Shown: positions 1 through 6,075 of the stretch, one piece after another
Layout: every line of letters starts with the position of its first letter
How positions within the stretch are numbered: position 1 is the stretch's first letter
DNA from: an uncultured bacterium
Lineage (GTDB): Bacteria > Gemmatimonadota > Gemmatimonadetes > Longimicrobiales > RSA9
Assembly (NCBI GenBank): GCA_937995995.1
Contig: CALKIP010000049.1
Coordinates: forward strand, 1-10,174
Direction of reading: 5' to 3'
DNA: 10,174 nt
Made by a program: the position numbers and the translations under genes
The notes under the pieces: model-generated
Databases searched by the model: none
What the model saw: only the letters and a program-made list of their open reading frames with translations
Told to the model about the DNA's origin: nothing

Positions 1-1
1 C

Positions 2-151
2 CGGGCCCGCGCCGTCGCCGCGACTGTCGAGTCGGTTGACGACACCGAGGTCCGGCTGCGACTGGATTCGTCCCAGCGCGCCATCACACCCGGCCAGTCC
101 GGCGTGGTCTACCGCGGCGAGGTCCTCGTAGGCGGTGGGCGTATACGCTGA
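2..151 (+). CDS. mnmA: tRNA-specific 2-thiouridylase MnmA, C-terminal end only
   Basis: The reading frame enters from the left edge and runs 49 codons to a TGA at 149-151. MnmA installs the 2-thio group on the wobble uridine of tRNA-Lys, -Glu and -Gln in the cytoplasm, using ATP and sulfur delivered by a relay protein. Only the C-terminal beta-barrel is present. The recognisable part is the segment reading ITPGQSGVVYRGE followed by VLVGGGRIR at the very C-terminus, which matches the family's closing pattern (TPGQ-x-VFY...LGGG-x-I). The ATP-binding PP-loop and catalytic cysteines lie outside the window, so activity cannot be judged. It points towards the minus-strand cluster and is the only clearly identified plus-strand gene. 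The call rests on a short stretch, but the pattern is distinctive. Confidence 0.85.
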   Translation, partial: RARAVAATVESVDDTEVRLRLDSSQRAITPGQSGVVYRGEVLVGGGRIR

Positions 152-225
152 CCTTTGCATCGAGATGCTCGGCGGCAGCAGCCCCCTTGGATCCGTGTGG
201 CGAAAACGATCATAGCCTCGGTTGG

Positions 226-231
226 TATACC
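226..231 (+). promoter_or_regulatory. possible extended -10 element upstream of the small lipoprotein
   Basis: TATACC preceded by TG at the extended -10 position (TGG-TATACC, 223-231) lies about 90 nt upstream of the lipoprotein ATG. No good -35 hexamer is found 17-18 nt upstream, where the sequence reads around GAAAAC. It is a weak candidate. The gene may instead be transcribed from the mnmA promoter. Confidence 0.25.
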
Positions 232-322
232 GATTGCGCCCGTAGCCACGTGGCGGCGGCCGTTCGACAACGACGAACGCCGACTGGCGGACCCGCAGGA
301 CTCGTGTGGAGCTGATGAGGAC

Positions 323-466
323 ATGGCGCATAAGCGAATCGCTCTGTGGCTCGCCCTCGCACTGACACTGCCCGTGGCGGCGTGTGGAGCCTCCGATGAC
401 GAGGAGTTCGTCGATACTCCACCGGCCATCGAGGATGAGGCCCGGCAGCGAAACACTGGATACTGA
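323..466 (+). CDS. candidate small lipoprotein, 47 aa
   Basis: I do not recognise a family. The predicted product has a basic start (MAHKR), a hydrophobic core (IALWLALALTL) and a lipobox, V-A-A-C, with the modified cysteine at residue 21. That leaves a mature peptide of only about 27 residues, rich in Asp and Glu. This is a textbook lipoprotein signal, so the protein would be lipidated and anchored in a membrane facing the periplasm. I chose ATG at 323 because it places the signal at the N-terminus; a TTG at 155 would add 56 residues with no membrane character. GAGG at 317-320 is a possible ribosome site but sits only 2 nt from the ATG. The gene lies 171 nt after mnmA and 14 nt before a strong terminator hairpin, which supports a real transcript end. 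The mature part is too short to assign a function. Confidence 0.5.
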   Translation: MAHKRIALWLALALTLPVAACGASDDEEFVDTPPAIEDEARQRNTGY

Positions 467-480
467 GAGGAACTGAATAC

Positions 481-534
481 AACGAACGGCGGCTCGTACA
501 CCACGCGAGTGTGCGAGCCGCCGATCGTTTCTCT
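481..534 (+). terminator. long hairpin terminator, probably bidirectional
   Basis: AACGA (481-485), an A, then CGGCGGCTCG-TACAC (487-501) pair with GTGTG-CGAGCCGCCG (509-523), an A, then TCGTT (525-529). This gives a 15-bp inner stem with one G-U pair, a 7-nt loop (502-508), an A-A mismatch and a 5-bp outer stem. On the plus strand the stem runs into TCGTTTCTCT, a broken T tract, 14 nt after the lipoprotein stop. Because the stem begins with AACGA, the minus-strand copy also ends in TCGTT, so it could stop read-through from dnaJ as well. Pairing was read by eye; no energy was computed. Confidence 0.8.
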
Positions 535-616
535 GAAGCGCAGATACCTGTACCCGGTCAAGGCGCTTTCTTCCGAATCCTACCGAATCCGGCGGATCCC
601 ACCCCGTACACATACG

Positions 617-660
617 CCTGCCCGTGCCCGAGGTAAGACGAAACTCCGGGCAGGGGCACG
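617..660. repeat. two overlapping inverted repeats that compete or form a pseudoknot
   Basis: CCTGCCCG (617-624) is the exact reverse complement of CGGGCAGG (647-654). CGTGCCC (623-629) is the exact reverse complement of GGGCACG (654-660). The two pairs interleave (arm A, arm B, A', B') and share end bases, so they can form alternative stems or, with trimmed ends, a pseudoknot. A third option pairs GCCCGAG (626-632) with CTCCGGGC (644-651) around a bulge. No T tract follows on either strand, so this is not an ordinary terminator. Confidence 0.5.
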
Positions 661-780
661 CGTAAGCGGCGGCGTCCGGGTTCCAGGGCAACTTAAGCGG
701 TCGAGGCAAATTCGGTATCACACGGAGGTATGAGGGCAAGACGGTGACGATGTGAACGGGTGCCTGGATGACAACGTGCG

Positions 781-800
781 CGGGTGTTTCCCGCCACCCG
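781..800 (-). terminator. weak stem-loop just downstream of dnaJ
   Basis: On the minus strand, CGGGTG (800-795) and CACCCG (786-781) form a 6-bp GC stem with an 8-nt loop, 15 nt after the dnaJ stop. GCGGG/CCCGC at 780-784 and 790-794 is a competing 5-bp stem. The following minus-strand bases are not T-rich, so it is a poor intrinsic terminator. The strong hairpin at 481-529 may be the real end of the dnaJ transcript. Confidence 0.3.
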
Positions 801-815
801 AATCCTGTCCCGGCC

Positions 816-1940
816 TCAGTACCTCAACCCCGCCTTCTCAGCGAAGGCCCGCATGAGCTGCTCCTGCTCCTCGGACAGCTCCTCGGGGACCACGATCTTC
901 ACCTGCACGTACTGGTCGCCTCGTCGACCGTTCTTCTCGATTCCCTGCCCCGGGATGCGGAAGCGCGTGCCCGATTGTGTACCGGCCGGGATCTTGAGTG
1001 CGACCTTCTTTCCCTCGACGGTGCTGACCCGGATCTTCGAGCCCAGAGTGGCCTGGGCCACGTTGATCGGTACCACGCAGCGGACATCGAGGCCGTCGCG
1101 CTTGAAGAAGTGGTGTGGCTTGATCCGGAAGGTGACGATCAGGTCGCCGGGAGTGCCGCCGTTGCTGCCGCGCTCGCCCTGCCCTGACAGCCGCAGCTTG
1201 GTGCCGGTGTCGACGCCGGAGGGCACGGTGAGGACGATTCGCCGCTGCTCGCGGATCTGCCCACTGCCGCTGCACGCGCGGCACGGATCACTCGGGATGT
1301 GGCCGCGACCGTAGCAGGCCGGACACGGCCGGTTCACCGCGAAACCGCCCTGGCCGAAGGAGACCATGCCACGGCCGTCGCACTCGCCACACTGCGTCGG
1401 CCGCGAGCCGGGAGTGCTGCCGGTGCCCTTGCACGCGACACAGTCTTCCGAGACCGGCACACGGACCGGGACCTTGCCCCCGCGTGCGGCCACATCGAAC
1501 GGGATCTCCAGCTCCAGCTCCACGTTGCGGCCGCGTTCAGCGGCGCCCCGGGCGCGACGCTTGCGGCCGCCCAGATCGAAGATGGAGCTGAATATGTCGC
1601 CCAGGCCGCCGAGATCGCCGAGGTCGTCCATGCTGAAACGGAATCCCTCGGCCGCGCCCGGGGCGCCACCGCCCGCGCCGGCCGCCGCGCTGAACGGCGC
1701 GCCGGCAAACGGGCCCATCTTGCGGACGCGGTCGTACTGGGCGCGCTTCTCCGCATTCGACAGCACCGCATACGCCTCGCCGACCTCCTTGAACCGCTCC
1801 GCCGCCGTCGGGTCGCTTCGATTCGCGTCGGGATGGTACTTCTTGGCGAGCCGCCGGTAGGCCTTCTTGACCTCATCCGCGGTCGCGGTTTCGGAGATGC
1901 CGAGGATCTGGTAGTAGTCCTTCGTGGTCGCCGAGGCCAT
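816..1940 (-). CDS. dnaJ: chaperone protein DnaJ (type I Hsp40), 374 aa
   Basis: DnaJ is the cytoplasmic co-chaperone that delivers unfolded clients to DnaK and stimulates its ATPase. The J-domain spans about residues 8-72, with the essential HPD at 36-38. A Gly/Ala/Phe-rich linker (75-125) contains a DIF motif at 115-117. The zinc-binding region has all four CxxCxGxG repeats intact, with cysteine pairs at 167/170, 184/187, 206/209 and 220/223. The C-terminal substrate-binding beta domains run from about 230 to 350. At 374 residues it is the normal length for a type I DnaJ. The ATG lies 9 nt after the grpE stop, and GAGGAG at the grpE 3' end may serve as its ribosome site. It is co-transcribed with grpE and closes the minus-strand cluster. 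No dnaK is present in the window. Confidence 0.98.
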   Translation of the reverse strand: MASATTKDYYQILGISETATADEVKKAYRRLAKKYHPDANRSDPTAAERFKEVGEAYAVLSNAEKRAQYDRVRKMGPFAGAPFSAAAGAGGGAPGAAEGFRFSMDDLGDLGGLGDIFSSIFDLGGRKRRARGAAERGRNVELELEIPFDVAARGGKVPVRVPVSEDCVACKGTGSTPGSRPTQCGECDGRGMVSFGQGGFAVNRPCPACYGRGHIPSDPCRACSGSGQIREQRRIVLTVPSGVDTGTKLRLSGQGERGSNGGTPGDLIVTFRIKPHHFFKRDGLDVRCVVPINVAQATLGSKIRVSTVEGKKVALKIPAGTQSGTRFRIPGQGIEKNGRRGDQYVQVKIVVPEELSEEQEQLMRAFAEKAGLRY

Positions 1941-1949
1941 GGGGAACGC

Positions 1950-2588
1950 CTACTCCTCGGGCTCGTACTTCCTGACCCGTACCCGTGCCGGGCGGATCAA
2001 CGTATCACGGAAGCGGTACCCCTTCTGGAACACATCCGCCACCAACTCGTCGTCCTCCGGCCGCTCCGCAGGAAGCGTCATGAGTGCCTCCATAGTGGCC
2101 GGGTTGAAGAACTCGCCCTCGGCATCGATCGGCTCGAGGCCGGCGCTCTCCAAGGTGCGACGCAATTTCTTCTCGACAAGCTCCACTCCCTCGAGAAGCG
2201 CTTCGACGGACGTGCTCTCCGCATCGACCTCGACCACCCGCTGAAGGTCGTCCAGCGCCTCGAGAAGCTTGCCCACCAACTCGGCCTGAGCACGGGCACC
2301 GAGCTCGACCCGCTCCCGCTCGTTACGCTTGCGATAGTTGTCGAACTCCGCGGCGAGCCGCAGATGGCGATCGTTCAGGGCGTCCATTTCGGCACGCAGC
2401 GCCTCGAACTCCGCAGCCGCGACGTCCGTCGCCTCAGCACCGGTCCCGACTTCACCCACGAGACTCTCTTCGTTCGTGTCCGTGACAACGGCGCCATCCA
2501 CGTCGGCCTGCGTATCAACACCCTCGTCCGGTGCCGATTCCGCCGCTCCGGACGTCGGATTCTCGTTCTTGCGTCGATCCTCGATCAT
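1950..2588 (-). CDS. grpE: nucleotide exchange factor GrpE, 212 aa
   Basis: GrpE releases ADP from DnaK and so drives the DnaK-DnaJ folding cycle in the cytoplasm. Residues 1-57 are acidic and low in hydrophobics, as in the disordered tails of many GrpE proteins. A long heptad-rich helix runs from about 58 to 105 (FEALRAEMDALNDRHLRLAAE onwards). The helical-bundle part follows, then the beta domain from about 155 to 208 with FNPATMEALM (161-170) and the conserved QKGYRFRDTLIRPARV (188-203). I chose ATG at 2588 over an upstream in-frame ATG at 2693. The extra 35 residues of the longer form look non-coding, a GAGG sits 3 nt before 2588, and a -10-like element lies inside the longer form. It sits 129 nt after the hydrolase gene, the largest gap in the minus-strand run, so it may begin its own transcript. 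Confidence 0.96.
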   Translation of the reverse strand: MIEDRRKNENPTSGAAESAPDEGVDTQADVDGAVVTDTNEESLVGEVGTGAEATDVAAAEFEALRAEMDALNDRHLRLAAEFDNYRKRNERERVELGARAQAELVGKLLEALDDLQRVVEVDAESTSVEALLEGVELVEKKLRRTLESAGLEPIDAEGEFFNPATMEALMTLPAERPEDDELVADVFQKGYRFRDTLIRPARVRVRKYEPEE

Positions 2589-2620
2589 GATCCTCGATAG
2601 GTCACTGGGAACACCCGGCA

Positions 2621-2626
2621 ATTCTA
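2621..2626 (-). promoter_or_regulatory. possible -10 element for grpE-dnaJ
   Basis: The minus strand reads TAGAAT at 2626-2621, one of the few A/T-rich hexamers in the 129-nt hydrolase-grpE gap. It lies about 33 nt before the grpE ATG. The -35 position (near 2644-2649) reads CGCACT, unlike TTGACA. I find neither the CIRCE operator inverted repeat nor a sigma-32-type CCCCAT element. Confidence 0.25.
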
Positions 2627-2683
2627 CCCCTGAACGCCGGCCGAGTGCGCGCCCGCCCGGGTGCAAGCGGGGTGCCACGCAGT

Positions 2684-2700
2684 CCTGCCACATCGGCAGG
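2684..2700 (-). terminator. hairpin after the hydrolase gene, without a T tract
   Basis: On the minus strand CCTGCC (2700-2695) and GGCAGG (2689-2684) form a perfect 6-bp stem with a 5-nt loop, 17 nt after the hydrolase stop. The following bases (ACTGCGTGGC) are not T-rich. It could mark a transcript end by another mechanism or protect a 3' end. The call is weak. Confidence 0.3.
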
Positions 2701-2717
2701 TATCGGCCGAACCAGCC

Positions 2718-3563
2718 TTACCCCACGCGCTCCATGACCCAATGTCGCAATGCGCCCAGGATGTCGTCGCGGTCGGGCTCGAAGAGGAGTTCGTGGTAGC
2801 GGCCATCGAAGGTATGGATGACGACGTCGCCTTCAAGTCCCCGAGCCAGGCGCAGCGAGCGGTCCGTGTCTACGATCCGATCGTCTCCCGCAAGGAGGAA
2901 GAGGAGCGGCACGTTCAGGCGAGTGCTCTCACGCTCCGCGAGTTGCGCGGCGGCGGTGGCTTCACGGAAGAGACGGGGCGTCATGATCCCGTGGACCAGA
3001 GGGTCATTGTCGTATGCGCGCACGACCTCCGGATCGTGGCTCAGGTCCTCGGCCCGGATTCCTGCCGGCACCGGCAGGATCGGAAGCACGCGGTCGAGGA
3101 CGGGCGCGAGGAGGAGCTTCCAACGCGGGACGGGCATCGCGGTGTCGAGCCACGGAGAGACGATGACGGCGCCGCGGAACGGGTGCTCTCGCGTTTCGAG
3201 ATAGCGTAGTGCGATGAGCCCGCCCATGGAGTGGCCGAGCAGGAAGAGCGGAACGCTCGGGCTTACGCGCCGCCGCACCTCGCTGCTGAAGCCGTCCAGC
3301 TCCTCGAGAAAGGTGTCGAAGCGCGGCACGTAACCGCGGCGCCCCTCGGAGCGGCCGTGGCCTCGAAGGTCGAAGGCGAGCGTCGAGATATCGAGGCCGG
3401 CGAAGAACTCGCCAACGGCGTCGTAGCGCCCGCTGTGGTCGCCGAACCCGTGTACCAGGACGATGGCCGCCTGTGGCTCCGGCACCTCCCAACTCCGATA
3501 ACGGAGCCGAGTGCCGCCTGTGCCGTGGAAGGAGCCATCACCACGAATCGTGGTGCGGCTCAT
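2718..3563 (-). CDS. alpha/beta hydrolase, monoacylglycerol lipase / lysophospholipase type, 281 aa
   Basis: This is a serine hydrolase of the Hydrolase_4 (lysophospholipase-like) group. The nucleophile elbow GHSMG is at 110-114 with Ser112. The oxyanion-hole HGFGDHSGRY segment starts at 38. The catalytic acid is probably Asp228 in AGDDRIVD, and the catalytic base His257 in RYHELLFE. The stretch FDLRGHGRSEG (64-74) is also typical. Family members cleave monoacylglycerols, lysophospholipids or other esters, and the substrate cannot be fixed from sequence. No signal peptide or membrane helix is evident, so it is probably cytoplasmic. The ATG overlaps the cinA stop as ATGA, so translation is likely coupled. 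The nearby phospholipid gene pgsA makes lipid turnover plausible, but that is only context. Confidence 0.9.
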   Translation of the reverse strand: MSRTTIRGDGSFHGTGGTRLRYRSWEVPEPQAAIVLVHGFGDHSGRYDAVGEFFAGLDISTLAFDLRGHGRSEGRRGYVPRFDTFLEELDGFSSEVRRRVSPSVPLFLLGHSMGGLIALRYLETREHPFRGAVIVSPWLDTAMPVPRWKLLLAPVLDRVLPILPVPAGIRAEDLSHDPEVVRAYDNDPLVHGIMTPRLFREATAAAQLAERESTRLNVPLLFLLAGDDRIVDTDRSLRLARGLEGDVVIHTFDGRYHELLFEPDRDDILGALRHWVMERVG

Positions 3564-4834
3564 CGCGCTTCCAACGCGACGACGTGTTTCCAGGCAAGTG
3601 CAAGCGCGGCCTGCGCCGCCCGTTCACGCACCTCTTCCCGGTCGCCGCGGAGCTGGAGCCGACGGGCGTCGAGCAATTCGGCGCCGGCGATGCCGATCCA
3701 GACGGTGCCGACCGGTTTTTCCGGTGTGCCGCCGCCCGGGCCGGCGATCCCTGTGACTGAAACGGCGTAGTCGGCGTTGAACGCGCGGCGGGCGCCCTTT
3801 GCCATCTCCGTGGCCGTCTCACCGCTCACCGCGCCGTGGGCGGCAAGCGTATCCGGGCGCACGCCGAGCAGTCGCTCCTTGATCGAGTTGGCGTAGGCCA
3901 CGACACCTCCCAGGAAGAAGGTCGACGCGCCCGCGGCATCGGTCAGCCGCTTGCCGATCAGCCCGCCGGTACAGCTCTCGGCGAGTGCTAGCGTCTTGCC
4001 GCGGCGGCTCAACTCATTCCCGAGCGCCACGGCCAGATCGTCGTCGTCGGTGCCGTAGACGGAACCGTCGAGCCGCTCACGCAGCACCGCTTCCGCCTCA
4101 TCGAGGCGCAGCACAGCCTGTTCTGCATCGAGCGCGCCCCAGGAGGTAATGCGGACGTCCACGCCGGCGAAGCCGGGGAGGAAGGCGATGGTGAGCGGCC
4201 TAAATGCATCGAAGAGATCGTCGATCCGCTCGGCGATCGTCGACTCGGGAATCCCGGTGGTGCGGACGACCCGGTAGAGGATCGGTCGGTCGGCCACGGG
4301 CCAGCGCCGGCGAAGGAGCGGCACCACCTCCTCCTCGACGAGCCCCCGCATCTCGGCTGGTACGCCAGGGAGCAGGATCACGAGGCGACCGGCGTCATCC
4401 TCGAGGGCGAGGCCGGGCGCGGTACCCCGTCGGTTGGTGAGGACCGTCGCGCCATCCGGGACCTCGGCCTGGATCACGTTGTTCGCCGGCATCTCCCGGC
4501 CCAGCGCCGCAAAGCGCGCCTGGATCGTGGCAAGGACGTCGTCGTCAATGCGAAGTGCGCGCCCGAAGAGCTCCGCCACGGCCGGACGTGTGACATCGTC
4601 GCGCGTCGGGCCGAGCCCGCCGGTACAGATCGCGGCGCCGGTTCGTTCGAGTGCACCACGGACTGCGTCGCGGATCGCGGCGGCGTCGTCGCCCACGGTC
4701 GAGCGCCGCGCGATGCGGATCCCTTCCTCGCCCAACCGCCGTCCGAGCCACGCGCTGTTGGTGTCGACGAGCTGACCGAGGAGCAGCTCGTCGCCGATCG
4801 TGATCAGCTCGACGGCCGCCTGCCCAGGGCTCAA
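3560..4834 (-). CDS. cinA: CinA: competence/damage-inducible protein with NMN deamidase domain, 424 aa
   Basis: CinA combines an N-terminal MoCF/COG1058 domain, linked to ADP-ribose pyrophosphatase activity, with a C-terminal PncC-type domain that deamidates nicotinamide mononucleotide in NAD salvage. The first domain opens with ELITIGDELLLGQLVDTNSA (9-28) and carries TGGLGPTRDD (71-80). The second spans about 265-424, with ALAESCTGG (283-291; Ser287 is probably catalytic), an AYANS segment (313-317) and VTGIAGPGGGTPEKPVGTVW (360-379). Both domains look complete and the length is typical. I place the start at TTG 4834: no ATG or GTG begins the conserved region, GGGAGG lies 4 nt upstream, and TTG overlaps the pgsA stop as TTGA. 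A longer upstream ATG frame (to 5176) only reads through pgsA. The gene also overlaps the downstream hydrolase by 4 nt. Confidence 0.96.
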   Translation of the reverse strand: MSPGQAAVELITIGDELLLGQLVDTNSAWLGRRLGEEGIRIARRSTVGDDAAAIRDAVRGALERTGAAICTGGLGPTRDDVTRPAVAELFGRALRIDDDVLATIQARFAALGREMPANNVIQAEVPDGATVLTNRRGTAPGLALEDDAGRLVILLPGVPAEMRGLVEEEVVPLLRRRWPVADRPILYRVVRTTGIPESTIAERIDDLFDAFRPLTIAFLPGFAGVDVRITSWGALDAEQAVLRLDEAEAVLRERLDGSVYGTDDDDLAVALGNELSRRGKTLALAESCTGGLIGKRLTDAAGASTFFLGGVVAYANSIKERLLGVRPDTLAAHGAVSGETATEMAKGARRAFNADYAVSVTGIAGPGGGTPEKPVGTVWIGIAGAELLDARRLQLRGDREEVRERAAQAALALAWKHVVALEAR

Positions 4835-5478
4835 GCGGCCTCCCGTACCATCGACCGCCAGCTCCAGAGGTAGTCGACGAGCGAGTAGAGGGTGAGGACC
4901 ACGGCGACGAGGAGTGCGAGGGCGAGGACCGCACCGTGGAACGCCTGCCAGAACGTCCAGAACCCGCCGGTCCACCCCTCCTGCAGCGCACCGGTCTGGA
5001 GCGCGTACCATAGCAGGATGGAGCCGACGGCGATGTTCTGGACGAACGCCTTGTACTTGCCCGACTTCCCGGCCGGCACGACCGTGCCGCGGCGGGCCGC
5101 GGCGGCGCGCATCGCGGTGATGATGACCTCGCGGCCGAAGACGACGAGCAGAACCCAGAGCGGCATCACACCCCAATAAGGGATGCTTCCGATCGGGCCG
5201 GGCCCGTGCGAGACGATGTAGACGGGAATGAACGTCGCGACGATCAGGAGTTTGTCGGCGAGCGGGTCCATCAGCTTGCCGAAGTTGCTGATCCAGCCGT
5301 GCTTGCGCGCCAGATAGCCATCCCAGAGATCGGAAACCGCGGCGATCAGAAAAAGTATGAAGCCCAGCAGCCGCGCACCGAAGGTCGGCACGAATATGAG
5401 CGCGGCCACCGCAGGCGCCATGGCGACGCGCGCGATGGTGATCGCGTTCGGCAGCCTGCTGCTACGAAGCAGCGACAT
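4831..5478 (-). CDS. pgsA: CDP-diacylglycerol-glycerol-3-phosphate 3-phosphatidyltransferase PgsA, 215 aa
   Basis: PgsA joins CDP-diacylglycerol and glycerol-3-phosphate to make phosphatidylglycerol phosphate, the committed step to phosphatidylglycerol and cardiolipin, in the inner membrane. The CDP-alcohol phosphotransferase signature is intact: D50-LW-D53-G54-YL-A57-R58, then G67, D71 and D75, the metal- and substrate-binding acidic set. The later segments GREVIITAMR (115-124) and GKSGKYKAFVQ (137-147) fit PgsA better than other CDP-alcohol transferases. Hydrophobic stretches near 13-31, 35-49, 76-90, 104-122, 146-160 and 182-203 suggest about six membrane helices. The start NAITIARV near residue 11 is usual for the family. 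It begins 5 nt after mglA and overlaps cinA by 4 nt. At 215 residues it is somewhat longer than many PgsA proteins because of a Gly/Pro loop near 91-103. Confidence 0.93.
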   Translation of the reverse strand: MSLLRSSRLPNAITIARVAMAPAVAALIFVPTFGARLLGFILFLIAAVSDLWDGYLARKHGWISNFGKLMDPLADKLLIVATFIPVYIVSHGPGPIGSIPYWGVMPLWVLLVVFGREVIITAMRAAAARRGTVVPAGKSGKYKAFVQNIAVGSILLWYALQTGALQEGWTGGFWTFWQAFHGAVLALALLVAVVLTLYSLVDYLWSWRSMVREAA

Positions 5479-5483
5479 GACAA

Positions 5484-6062
5484 TCAGCTCAGAGACTTGA
5501 TGACTAGTTTACCGACCGCCTTGAGCGTATCGAAGACTCCGAGCCCCTCCACGGCGACCGCCTCGTAGTCCTCGAGGCCGCCGGGGTTCAACTGCGCGCG
5601 CAGCTCCTCGACCGGCACCGCGTCCGGCAGGTCGCGCTTGTTGTACTGGATCACAGCAGGCACCTGGAGCGGATCGTAGCCGTACTCCTGGAGGTTCTCG
5701 TAGAGGTTCTGAAGCGACGCGATGTTCGCGTCCATCCGATCCGCCTTGGAATCGGCCACGAAGACGACGCCGTCGACGCCCTTCAGGATCAGCCGTCGGC
5801 TCGCGTTGTAGTAGACCTGTCCCGGCACCGTGTAGAGGTGGAACCGCGTTTTGAAGCCGCGGATGCTGCCCAGGTCGACCGGCAGGAAGTCGAAGAAGAG
5901 CGTACGCTCCGCCTCCGTCGCCAGGGAAATGAGCTTGCCGCGCGTGTCCGGATTGACGCGATTGTAGATGTACTCGAGGTTGGTCGTCTTGCCACAGAGC
6001 CCGGGACCGTAGTATACGATCTTGCAGTTGATCTCCCGGCTCGCGTAGTTGATCATCGACAT
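5484..6062 (-). CDS. mglA: Ras-like polarity GTPase MglA, 192 aa
   Basis: MglA is the small GTPase that marks a cell pole and, in Myxococcus xanthus, sets the direction of movement. The P-loop GPGLCGKTT is at 19-27. The switch regions contain Arg53, Thr54 and TVPGQ (78-82). NKRD (141-144) gives guanine specificity, and EGLGVF near 172-177 stands at the G5 position. Thr78 replaces the usual G3 aspartate, a hallmark of the MglA branch. Arg53 and Gln82, reported as catalytic in the M. xanthus enzyme, are kept at the same numbers, so it should be active when paired with MglB. Length is near the usual 195. A GGGGAGG sits 7 nt before the ATG. The gene follows mglB by 13 nt and precedes pgsA by 5 nt. 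A second in-frame ATG is two codons downstream. Confidence 0.96.
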   Translation of the reverse strand: MSMINYASREINCKIVYYGPGLCGKTTNLEYIYNRVNPDTRGKLISLATEAERTLFFDFLPVDLGSIRGFKTRFHLYTVPGQVYYNASRRLILKGVDGVVFVADSKADRMDANIASLQNLYENLQEYGYDPLQVPAVIQYNKRDLPDAVPVEELRAQLNPGGLEDYEAVAVEGLGVFDTLKAVGKLVIKSLS

Positions 6063-6075
6063 CGGCCGCCTCCCC

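Larger units (their letters stand above)
467..815. other. convergent intergenic region
   Basis: These 349 nt separate the plus-strand lipoprotein from the minus-strand dnaJ. They hold the long hairpin at 481-534, overlapping inverted repeats at 617-660, a 6-bp stem at 781-800 just after dnaJ, and three exact copies of CCGAATCC (573-580, 583-590, 798-805). I see no convincing protein-coding gene: open frames here lack a recognisable family and a ribosome site. No tRNA-like cloverleaf was seen. Confidence 0.7.

Noticed and set aside
109..561. Minus-strand 150-codon frame opposite the mnmA end and lipoprotein
   Set aside because: It spans the terminator hairpin and overlaps the mnmA 3' end, with Ser/Arg-rich mirror-frame composition.
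509..733. Plus-strand 74-codon frame in the convergent intergenic region
   Set aside because: It begins inside the terminator hairpin, has no ribosome site, and gives an Arg/Pro-rich product without features.
1299..2600. Long plus-strand open frame of 433 codons opposite dnaJ and grpE
   Set aside because: It lies antisense to two firmly identified genes. Its arginine/leucine/alanine-rich composition and lack of any motif are typical of mirror frames in GC-rich DNA.
2589..2693. N-terminal extension of GrpE from an ATG at 2693
   Set aside because: The added 35 residues are unlike GrpE tails, and a better-placed ATG with GAGG lies at 2588.
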